Assembly (NCBI GenBank): GCA_040954595.2
Contig: CM082593.2
Coordinates: 9,548,001-9,612,000 of the forward strand
Length of the DNA stretch: 64,000 bases
Source: Balanoglossus misakiensis
Lineage: Eukaryota; Hemichordata
Direction of reading: 5' to 3'
Shown here one piece after another: positions 56,660 through 64,000 of the stretch. The position numbers were made by a program, and so were the translations under genes. A model generated the notes under the pieces. The model searched no databases. It saw only the letters and a list, made by a program, of their open reading frames with translations, and was not told the origin of the DNA. The stretch's first letter is position 1. Every line of letters starts with the position of its first letter.

Positions 56660-57321
56660 GGACCCGCACATACTCGAAGACCGGAGATGTCAAGTGGCCC
56701 TCGACTGGAATCCTACGACAGGTTCGAAAGATATCTGACAGAGTTGCGGTTGTATGCTGAACGGGACGAAGCAGCTTTTAGTCCAGAAGAAGCTTTGGCT
56801 CGCCTGGAAATGCTCGTGGACATATCGATGGATATAGGACATAAGGACTATCATAAATACGTAGCCATGTTACGGGCTCTGCGTAAAGAGAGGCAATCAC
56901 CCGCTATGCCTCAGATGTTGCTTTCCCTACTTGGATCAGGTGCACATGCAGAGATCTTAGAGAAAATTGCAAAAGTGAAGAAAGCCGTTGGTAATACCCT
57001 TTCAAATGCTGGTCGCAGAGAGAATAGAGAAAGATCAAGTTTGCGATGTTGGAAGTGTAATAGAATTGGACATATAGCTAGGTTTTGTTATGGTAGACAT
57101 GATAGGTATGATCGCTACGATAGATTTGATAGATATGATGATGGGAGAAGGGAATCTTACCGTTCCCGTTCAGGTAGAGATACCAAATAGGTTATTGCTA
57201 TTAGTACAGGTTTACGGTGATTTGCCTGCCTGATGTATGGCTACATATGATATAAAGCGAACACCTTGGCTGGAATTCTATAGTGTCTATTGTATTGTAA
57301 CACAGAATTGATAATGATGAT

Positions 57322-57499
57322 TAATGCATCTTTAGAATGTATTTTAAAGTGTTTTAGTTGCTGCTCGGTATAGACAGCGCCCTCGTTGGTACCAGCCCTA
57401 TTACTTACGTTTTTGTATTACTGCGCATGCGCAATTGATACGGCTGTACTGCCGCGCTCATCAACGGACTCGTTACTTAGTCTTGCAAGAGACCAAAAT
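57322..57499 (+). repeat. Ngaro copy 2, split repeat A1
   Basis: 178 bp from TAATGCATCTTTAGAAT to GAGACCAAAAT, repeated at 61,391-61,568 with a few substitutions. It contains the palindrome TGCGCATGCGCA. The gag ATG follows immediately. Confidence 0.93.
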
Positions 57500-58564
57500 A
57501 TGTCGTATAATCTGCGCAAAAGAAGTGCAATAACCGAAAGTTCATGCACAGGATGTGGTGTAGATCGTTGTGGATCGCCATCAGTATTCAGCAGTGACAC
57601 CGACAGCAAACCAGTCGAACCTGAGTCGCCAGCTTCAGTGACCGACGGATATCTATCTCCGGTAAGCCGCAATATGCCTGACGAGTGCCCGACCGACCTC
57701 AGTAAGTCACACGGAGCCAACCAACTCGAAAATAGGATCGATCGCCTAGAGCGGACCGTAGACAAACTAGCCGGACTTGTTGAACGCTCTCTTACCGTGA
57801 CAGACAAGAAGAACGAGCTTCCCCGCCAAAACGCAGTTGGCTACAATCAAATGGAGCGCCCCCACAGTTCTCAGCCCCCGGTACACGAACCAGCTGGAGT
57901 TGGTAACAAGGCATTCGATACTTTACACCAGAGGAAAACCCTTCACGAAGGAGTGCCCCTGGCGACAAGAAATAAAGTTCTTGCTGGTGAGTACATTGAT
58001 CTGAGCGAGTTACATCCATTGAACTTTGCTCATGTCTCAACACCGGACAAAATAGAAGCTACTATCGATGGCAGCCAAGATGTCTTCAACCCTAAGCGGA
58101 AAAAAGTTCCTATATCAATCTTTGGCGCTTGCCTGAACGCCTTTGCTATACTGGAAAGCATTCTACTCGAAAAGAAGCCAGCCACAGCAACATCACTTCT
58201 TGCATACCGCCAACTTATCCAGAACTGTGACAGCAAATTTACATGGCCAGTGGTGTATGCATATGATGTTAGATTTCGACACCAACTAAGTGAAACCTGC
58301 TCCTTTGACTACCACGCCCTGAACCAGGACCTGTACATCACTACATTCATGGACCCTGGTGCAGTAAAGACCACACGTAGGGAATGTTATCGCTGCAAAG
58401 CCACAGATCACTTAGCTAAGGAGTGTCCCTTTCGTGAGGAACTATCCACACCGGCGGAGAACACAAAGAAGAAAACAAAAACGGATGAGGTTTGCTTGCT
58501 CTACCAAACAGGTGAATGTAGATTCGCAAAGTGTAAGCGCCAGCACAAGTGCAAACGATGTTGA
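57500..58564 (+). CDS. Ngaro copy 2 gag-like protein
   Basis: 354 codons from the ATG right at the A1 edge (MSYNLRKRSAITESSCTGCG); an open stretch upstream in A1 lacks an ATG. A coiled-coil segment (ENRIDRLERTVDKLAGLVER) precedes a conserved-looking middle (SIFGACLNAFAILESILLEK, WPVVYAYDVRFRHQL). The C-terminus has a CCHC knuckle CYRCKATDHLAKEC and a second Cys/His cluster (CLLYQTGECRFAKCKRQHKC). Such fingers bind element RNA. The last 130 bases overlap the pol frame, suggesting +1 frameshifting or a separate start for pol. No internal stop. The gag in copy 1 has a different N-terminus. Confidence 0.85.
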   Translation: MSYNLRKRSAITESSCTGCGVDRCGSPSVFSSDTDSKPVEPESPASVTDGYLSPVSRNMPDECPTDLSKSHGANQLENRIDRLERTVDKLAGLVERSLTVTDKKNELPRQNAVGYNQMERPHSSQPPVHEPAGVGNKAFDTLHQRKTLHEGVPLATRNKVLAGEYIDLSELHPLNFAHVSTPDKIEATIDGSQDVFNPKRKKVPISIFGACLNAFAILESILLEKKPATATSLLAYRQLIQNCDSKFTWPVVYAYDVRFRHQLSETCSFDYHALNQDLYITTFMDPGAVKTTRRECYRCKATDHLAKECPFREELSTPAENTKKKTKTDEVCLLYQTGECRFAKCKRQHKCKRC

Positions 58565-60132
58565 GCAGACTCACCCCTCATCAACTGCAAAACTTGCATA
58601 TCACTTCAACGCGGAAGTGTGGCAGCAAGTTCTCAATAAACACCCAGATAAACAATATGCTGAAAAAATCCTGACGTGGATTCAACACAGGGTGCTTATT
58701 GGTTTCAAGGGCCAAATGCTGCAAACCCCCCTGCTGTCAGCTAATTGGAAGAGCGCACTTGACGTTAAGGACAAAGTTACGCATAAACTTTTAGAGGAAG
58801 TCAAGAAAGGATACAAAGCAGGACCATTTATTACTCCACCATTCCAATCATTTATTAGTTCACCACAAGGAGCGCGACCAAAGAAGAATACAAATAAATA
58901 TCGGATAATTCATGACCTTTCCTGGCCTCCAGGGCACTCTGTGAACGATCACATATCGAAGGACGAATATAGTTGTCAGTACATATCGATCGATGCGGCT
59001 ATCGAGCACATAAAACGTTTAGGTAAGGGGTCCCTTATCGCAAAGGTTGACCTCGAAGATGCATTCTACCAAATACCTGTCACACCGGATGACTGGAATC
59101 TACTCGTCTGTTCCTGGGACCTTGAAATCGACGGCGAACTCCAAACATGCTATTTCTATAGCAAAGTGTTGCCATTCGGTCTCAGGAGCAGCCCAGCGAT
59201 TTTCAATGAGTTTGCTGACGGTCTTCAGTTTACCATGCAAGCTGCACACAACATTGATCTAGTGGAACATTACCTTGATGATTACTTCACAGCTGGCCGC
59301 GCAGGCACAAATCAGTGCAGTAGAAACCTTCAGGGAATGTTACTCGCTTGCGATGAACTTGGGTTTCCTGTAAACCCTACAAAAGTCACCACCCCCTCCA
59401 CAACCATGGAGTTTCTTGGCATAACACTATACACAATCCGCATGGAGGCACGAGTGTCTCAGGACTGCATTGATGACACTCTGACGAAACTTCTTGCCTG
59501 GATGACAATGAAACGGGCAACAAAGCGACAAATCTTGTCACTTATTGGTAAACTTACCTTCATCACCCGGGTATGTCGACCCGGTCGTACCTTTCTCAGA
59601 CGACTAATAGACACTTCATCAGGACTGAAACGCCTACACTATAAAGTAAAACTGAACCGCAATTTCAAACTGGACCTTCAATGGTGGATTGACTACTTAC
59701 CTACATGGAATGGTGTCAGTATGTTCTACGACAGTTACTGGACAAATAATGTTGACCTACATCTTTACACTGATGCTTCAGACATTGGCTATGGTGGAGT
59801 GTTCGGTGTGCAAAAAATCCAAGGAAAGTTCGTCAATGAGATTCCTGCCTACACCCCTCAAATCTATTCTATTAACTGGAGGGAACTTTACGCTATCGAG
59901 CGTGCTGCAGACACGTGGGGAGCCCACTTCAAAGGACGAAAAATCCTTTTCCACTGTGATAATTCTTCTGTTGTTGCAATGATCCGCAGTGGTTCATCTC
60001 GCAGTGAAAAGTGTGCATCCCTTCTGCGAAAACTGTTTCCTCATTTGTGCCAGAGACAATTTCCTGATGAATGCTATACATATTGCAGGCAGCAAAAACA
60101 CTATTGCTGATGCTCTATCTCGGTACAAGTAA
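58434..60132 (+). pseudogene. Ngaro copy 2 reverse transcriptase and RNase H, one frameshift
   Basis: RT motifs in order: KYRIIHDLSWPPGHSVNDH, AKVDLEDAFYQIPV, VLPFGLRSSPAIFNEF, catalytic HYLDDYFTAG near 59,275, MEFLGITLY, then the DIRS-type GKLTFITRVCRPGRTFLRRL. RNase H shows LYTDASDIGYGGVFG, WRELYAIERA and FHCDNSSVVAMI. One extra T in the run at 60,035-60,037 shifts the frame; the remaining RNase H end (HIAGSKNTIADALSRYK) continues in the next frame to TAA at 60,130-60,132. Apart from that base the gene looks intact. The early overlap with gag has no ATG of its own, so expression probably depends on gag translation. Confidence 0.9.
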
Positions 60133-60138
60133 CACTGA

Positions 60139-61137
60139 TTTGCTTCCTTCACAGGGAATGGTACTTCCCATGACCACTGGTGGCTACAAGCATGCAAACT
60201 CGTCGGCAGTGCTTATTCAGCCAACACAGATCGTACATATGGCTCAGGTCAAAAAACTTACCTTCAGTTTTGTGATACAGTAGATGCATTACCATTCCCA
60301 GCATCAGAGAATGTTCTACTTATGTTTATTGCATACCTTCAAGAGGAAAGGAAACTAAAGTACAGTTCCATTGTGACATACCTCTATTCAGTTCGGTCAA
60401 TGGAAATCCAGGAAGGCTTACCTGATCCATTGCAGAACCGTCCACGCATTAACCTTGCACTACGTTCAGTCAAAAGATCACAAGGACCAGAATCAACACA
60501 AAAACTGGCAATTACATTTGATTTACTGCAGAGGCTAGGGCCTCTATTTGACATTTCATGCACAAAAGACTTAGTAGTGATGACTGCAATGACCACAGCT
60601 TTCTTTGGCGTTTTCAGGCCTGGCGAACTTGTAATTAAGGATTTACCAATTATTCCAGCCACTGACTTAACTGTAAGTGACATTACTTTTTCTAAACTGT
60701 CAGGGGCTAATGTAATCGCAGTTGTTCACCTTAAAAAGTCTAAGTGTGACCCATTTCGTAAAGGGGTCGATGTCATCATTGGCTGCTCACATAACGCCAT
60801 TTGTGCGGTGGATTTATTGTCACGCTTACACTCACTGCGTATCCAAGCTGGGGCATCACCCAATGACCCTTTCTTTTTACTACCTGGTAATGTACCTCTT
60901 ACTAGGCAGATCTTTATTAGACACCTCAAGCATTCAATTGGCCAGATAGGACTGGACCCTAATGCATACAGCGGTCATAGCTTTCGCAGTGGGGGTGCAA
61001 CATCAGCAGCAGCAGCCGGTGTATCCGACTGGGAGATCAAAGTCATGGGCCGCTGGTCCAGCGACTGTTACAAGCGCTATATTCGCACTCCACGACAAGT
61101 GTTATCAACGTTTGCTGAACGTATGATCTTTACATGA
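60139..61137 (+). CDS. Ngaro copy 2 tyrosine recombinase
   Basis: The frame opens after TGA at 60,136-60,138 and is the same frame as the end of RNase H; no clear start ATG precedes 60,322. The N-terminal core-binding part (SGQKTYLQFCDTVDALPFPA, IVTYLYSVRSMEIQEG) leads to the catalytic domain with Arg in GVFRPGELVI, Lys in HLKKSKCD, HSFRSGGATSAAAA (H-x-x-R), MGRWSSDCYKRYI (W and nucleophile Tyr near 61,075). All usual active-site residues are present and the frame is open, so this may be a functional enzyme. It would integrate circular cDNA. The stop lies 135 bases before repeat B1. Confidence 0.92.
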   Translation, partial: FASFTGNGTSHDHWWLQACKLVGSAYSANTDRTYGSGQKTYLQFCDTVDALPFPASENVLLMFIAYLQEERKLKYSSIVTYLYSVRSMEIQEGLPDPLQNRPRINLALRSVKRSQGPESTQKLAITFDLLQRLGPLFDISCTKDLVVMTAMTTAFFGVFRPGELVIKDLPIIPATDLTVSDITFSKLSGANVIAVVHLKKSKCDPFRKGVDVIIGCSHNAICAVDLLSRLHSLRIQAGASPNDPFFLLPGNVPLTRQIFIRHLKHSIGQIGLDPNAYSGHSFRSGGATSAAAAGVSDWEIKVMGRWSSDCYKRYIRTPRQVLSTFAERMIFT

Positions 61138-61272
61138 TTGGTCTTAATCACTCAGATTGACATGCCTGATTGAGTAATTGTTTGTAGCTTGTCCACAGTT
61201 CTTTTTTCACTGTTACTGTTATTATTATTGTTTATATTAGACGGCACATACACATGCATGATGTTGGAGTTT

Positions 61273-61390
61273 GGGCAGCCTTGTACTCAAATGTACAATT
61301 TCTTCTTCTTCAGTTCATTAAAAATGGTTGCCCATTGCGCCCATTCATCTAGTGTGTGTATGTGTGCTCATTTAATTAGAGGAATTGCAC
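61273..61390 (+). repeat. Ngaro copy 2, split repeat B1
   Basis: 118 bp from GGGCAGCCTTGTACTC, repeated at 61,657-61,774 with two or three changes. Abuts A2. Confidence 0.92.
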
Positions 61391-61568
61391 TAATGCATCT
61401 TTAGAATTTATTTTTAAGTGTTTTAGTTGCTGCTCGGTATAGACAGCGCCCTCGTTGGTACCAGCCCTACTCCTTACGTTTTTGTATTACTGCGCATGCG
61501 CAATTGATACGGCTGTACTGCCACGCTCATCAAAGGACTAGTTACTTAGTCTTGCAAGAGACCAAAAT
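61391..61568 (+). repeat. Ngaro copy 2, split repeat A2
   Basis: The second copy of A1, between B1 and B2. Confidence 0.92.
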
Positions 61569-61656
61569 TTCATCACCCACCCTCCCACTGCCTTATTTAG
61601 GCATATATATTAACCAGTCATGTGTTTCTCTACTCTTCAATCACTTTGTGACCTTA

Positions 61657-61774
61657 GGGCAGCCTTGTACTCAAATGTACAATTTCTTCTTCTTCAGTTC
61701 ATTAAAAATGGTTGCCCATTGCGCCCATTCATCTAGTGTGTGTATGTGTGCTCATTTAATGAGAGGAATTGCGC
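61657..61774 (+). repeat. Ngaro copy 2, split repeat B2
   Basis: The second copy of B1; marks the element's right end. Confidence 0.92.
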
Positions 61775-61931
61775 TAAAGGAAAATAAGAACGTAATGTAA
61801 AATGTTCTGTTGCTGTATGAATGGTTTGCACATGTGGGGAAATGGGGGCGTGCCTGGGGGAGGTGTACTGTAGTCTAATGACAGTCCCTTCTGTCTCAAC
61901 TAGGCGGGGGTTTCTAACCCTATGCCCGGCT

Positions 61932-61957
61932 CCCCCCCCCCCAAAAAAAAAAAAAAA
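61932..61957. repeat. C11-A15 homopolymer junction
   Basis: A run of 11 C followed directly by 15 A. It may be the A tail of a small retroposed fragment on the plus strand, but no target duplication was found. Confidence 0.6.
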
Positions 61958-62097
61958 TTGATTGTCGTTTTGATGTGCGATAGATATTGAATTGAGGGTT
62001 TTTTGACCTTTTCAACTCTGTGTGGTATTTGTGGATGTGCGTGATGAGTATTGGAGAGGGGTTTGTTTTTGGGGTACAGTCGAGAGACCAAGAGAGG

Positions 62098-62470
62098 AGG
62101 CAAGGGACCCTCGACCACTCCACAACTAAATCAAACTAAACAACACTACGCAGTGTAGATGGGGAACTAGCTACACTAGGTAGTGATTGGTTTACTATAT
62201 ATGAATATGCATGAGGTCTGGTTTATAAGGTTCTACCCAGATGTAGTGCCCATGCCTTCTCACGGCGGAGCATGACAGAGAGCACCCACCCACCCACCCT
62301 AAAATCGCCGACGCCTTAGGCAAGTGTTTATGTACAAGGCAGCAGTTTTAAGGATGACGAGCGAGGTACCACAAATGGCCATCGGTCACTCCTTAAGGTA
62401 CAGCAAGGGACGCTCGACCACTCCACAACTAAATCAAACTAAAGAACACTACGCAGTGTAGATATGGAAC
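62098..62470. repeat. Direct repeats of about 65 bp bracketing promoter-like copy 2
   Basis: GCAAGGGACSCTCGACCACT followed by CCACAACTAAATCAAACTAAA and ACACTACGCAGTGTAGAT occurs at about 62,101-62,160 and 62,406-62,465, about 305 bp apart. They may be ends of a short tandem duplication or remnants of one repeat family. ACACTACGCAGTGT is itself a near-palindrome. Confidence 0.65.
62165..62284 (+). repeat. Promoter-like repeat, copy 2
   Basis: Nearly identical to 53,866-53,976, including the TATATATGAATATGCATGAGG stretch. It is followed by (ACCC)n and by an inverted fragment (62,352-62,370) of the sequence that follows copy 1 (GTACCTCGCTCGTCATC). No gene follows it. Confidence 0.7.
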
Positions 62471-62686
62471 TGTGTACTTTTATGAATAGTCAATTAGCAT
62501 CAATTTATTTGTGGTAGTAAAACATAATGGCTTGCAGCTCCCACAACAAATACCATTACAAGTAAGATGATGCGCCAATGAACTGATTATTGATCCTCAG
62601 TTTCTGTGTGCCACCGATGATGTCACTATTAATTCTGTGCTAGTTTGCACTCAGACTTCTTTTTCAAGGCTGATATTTCATTTTTA
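62471..62686. other. Unassigned spacer
   Basis: No gene, repeat or structured RNA recognised. Confidence 0.4.
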
Positions 62687-62718
62687 GGGGACCAAGCGCC
62701 CTCAGGCGCTTGGTCCCC
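62687..62718. repeat. Perfect inverted repeat, 14-bp stem and 4-base loop
   Basis: GGGGACCAAGCGCC, loop CTCA, GGCGCTTGGTCCCC. The stem is GC-rich and flawless in an otherwise A/T-leaning region. Its role is unknown; it could be a short fold-back remnant or a structured RNA hairpin. Confidence 0.85.
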
Positions 62719-63060
62719 TTCTGTTACTGCTGGAGTTTTTCTTCTTTCTTCTTGAGTCGTTTTTTGCTCCCGTTTTGCTCAAAAATCCCTGGTTCTACGC
62801 CTATGAACCTTGGCATGGTGGTTGGGGCCCATGAGTACTAGTGCACCTGCCCTTTGAATTTGTAATTAGTCACGTGACTTGGTGGCTATAATCGAGTGAA
62901 ATTTTCAAATTAACCTAATTTGCACGTTAATGGGGGCATGTACATTCTTTTCGCGATTTTCGTAGACCATGTGGCCAAAATCCCCTGTGCCAAATTTAAA
63001 GGTCCTAGGCCACGTCGATTTTGAGAAGAAGATTTGTGTAATATTTTTCGCATTTTTTGG
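62719..63060. other. Unassigned spacer
   Basis: About 340 bp without recognised gene or repeat. Confidence 0.4.
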
Positions 63061-63074
63061 TGGGCTGAGAACAA

Positions 63075-64000
63075 ACACTGGGGCATCGGACTTTGACCGT
63101 CATTACATAATGTTGTGGAGATCTCATTAGCAGGAGGGTTGCAGTAGTCCTTGGAAAATCGGCTGAAATACGTAAACAGACCAGTGATTATTTTCCACGG
63201 AATGAATTTTGGGACAACACATTATCGGAGTTCAGGCGATTTATTGAATTACGCTGAGTTTGTTAGCTGTTGCCGTTTAAATGTGTCTCTGTAGCCCCGG
63301 CTACACTGGTTAACATTCAATGTAATGCGACAGCGGACTTTGACCCTCAGTCGCTAATGTTGTGGGCGGTTTCATTGGCATTTAGGTAGTCACATGTAGT
63401 GGATAGTAGTTCAGGAAATCGGCTGAAATACATCAGCAGACCAGTGATTTTCTTGCACAAAGGGAGTATGGTACCAGCAATAATCAGAGATCAGGCTTCG
63501 TTGCCGTTCAAATGTTCCTACTTCAGTCGTGACGTTGCAACTGAACGTTCAGTATGGGGTTCGGCCCGCAGGTGGCCGTGGGGGTTATCAGGCCGCCCGT
63601 AATTGGACGCAGCTTCATGCAGCTCTATGGGACCAAAATAATACGCCCGATTCGGGGGTCACCTGTGACACCTGCGTAACTCTATTATGTGCATGCATAA
63701 TTGTGGGGTCAATGAAAGGGATGCTAGCATGGTATTTGTTGCACATGGATCAATATGAAGTCCGATTTTCCTGTCAAGTTGTGGGCGACCTTATGTGACA
63801 TTTCACCTACTTGTGCTTAGTGAATAACAGCAGATGCATGCAGCTTTCGCGTGGTGGTGGTGGGGGGGGGGTATACGGATGGGACCATAATGATATACCA
63901 AAGGCGGGGTCACCCGTTGCACCTGCAAAAGTCATTGATTTTGTACATTTAATTGGACACTAACCAACAGGGCGATATGTGTGGTTTTTGTTCCACAGGG
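63075..64000. repeat. Diverged tandem repeats, about 245-280-bp spacing
   Basis: GCGGACTTTGACC-CTAATGTTGTGG followed by GGAAATCGGCTGAAATAC and CAGACCAGTGATT appears at 63,085-63,195 and again at 63,333-63,450. Further right, GGGACCA(A/T)AAT followed by GGGGTCACC and ACACCTGC recurs at about 63,630 and 63,883. Copies are strongly diverged. No coding sequence is supported here; open frames of 67-89 codons lack any recognised motif. Confidence 0.55.

Larger units (their letters stand above)
54027..57190 (+). pseudogene. Predicted two-exon gag-like gene with CCHC knuckle, interrupted by a LINE
   Basis: Exon 1 starts at ATG 54,027 (MATTTTKATVVTALQTPVLN, Thr/Ala-rich) and resumes after the LINE at about 55,914 (ATVALTSTRTASTGTSQVQP) to a donor G|GTAAGT at 55,985/55,986. 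An acceptor TGCATTGCAG at 56,650-56,659 leads into exon 2 (56,660-57,190) in matching frame. Exon 2 has an amphipathic helical region (FERYLTELRLYAERDEAAFS), one knuckle CWKCNRIGHIARFC (C-x2-C-x4-H-x4-C) and a tail of Arg/Tyr/Asp repeats. Such a layout fits a retroelement gag or a host gene derived from one. The splice sites are predicted from consensus and frame only. The LINE in exon 1 should inactivate this copy. I do not recognise the family. Confidence 0.5.
57322..61774 (+). mobile_element. Ngaro-type tyrosine-recombinase retrotransposon, copy 2
   Basis: A 4,453-bp element with A1 (57,322-57,499), genes, B1 (61,273-61,390), A2 (61,391-61,568), B2 (61,657-61,774). The paired repeats are equal in length (178 and 118 bp) and B1 abuts A2. 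Genes run gag, RT/RNase H, tyrosine recombinase. Neither repeats nor proteins closely match copy 1, so it is a separate lineage. A single base insertion near 60,036 is the main visible lesion. Confidence 0.94.

Noticed and set aside
1-64000. tRNA or rRNA genes
   Set aside because: I saw no cloverleaf-type A/B box pair or rRNA core on reading; a tRNAscan or Rfam search would be needed to exclude them fully.

Overview
This window looks like gene-poor, repeat-dense DNA from an invertebrate metazoan. That call rests on the mobile elements seen together: tyrosine-recombinase retrotransposons of the Ngaro/DIRS group, a BEL/Pao and a Ty3/Gypsy LTR element, three different non-LTR retrotransposons, a TTAA-targeting Kolobok-like DNA transposon and a long tandem satellite. 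There is no operon structure and no rRNA or tRNA gene that I could see. A marine deuterostome or lophotrochozoan would fit, but nothing in the sequence fixes the species. I found no convincing ordinary host gene. The closest is a Thr/Ala-rich plus CCHC-knuckle gene at about 54.0-57.2 kb, which may itself be a transposon gag.

Layout. (1) 1-32,211 is a satellite with a monomer of about 192 bp organised in a five-monomer higher-order repeat of 947 bp. It is split at 13,260/22,232 by a 5'-truncated jockey-group LINE on the minus strand, and that LINE carries a complete BEL/Pao element (15,068-21,440) with two 342-bp LTRs that I read as identical. Removing 13,261-22,231 restores a satellite monomer of exactly 192 bp. 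(2) 32,216-34,023 is a palindromic transposon flanked by TTAA, with arms of about 640 bp, a THAP-like exon and a Cys-rich P2X7-type zinc domain. (3) 34,024-34,409 is decayed satellite edge, followed by a 795-bp TTAA-flanked inverted-repeat element. (4) 35,257-39,547 is a Ngaro-type element with split direct repeats A1-genes-B1-A2-B2 and several coding lesions. (5) 39,548-41,714 holds old degenerate repeats and no recognised gene. (6) 41,715-47,556 is a decayed Ty3/Gypsy element on the minus strand with a 1.5-kb inverted-repeat DNA transposon inside its integrase region. (7) 47,562-52,874 is a Tx1/L1-like LINE on the minus strand whose 12-bp target duplication straddles the end of the Gypsy LTR. 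(8) 53,866-57,190 is a predicted two-exon gag-like gene with another LINE in its first exon. (9) 57,322-61,774 is a second, better preserved Ngaro-type element from a different lineage. (10) 61,775-64,000 holds degenerate repeats, homopolymers and a perfect 14-bp-stem hairpin.

The genes do not form a cellular pathway. Each set serves the copying of its own element: gag, protease, RT, RNase H and integrase for the LTR elements; gag, RT, RNase H and tyrosine recombinase for Ngaro; endonuclease and RT for the LINEs. Nesting gives a relative order: satellite, then LINE, then BEL; and Gypsy, then the Tx1-like LINE. The BEL element is the only one with an uninterrupted full coding region. The item most worth a second look is the palindromic THAP plus zinc-domain transposon.
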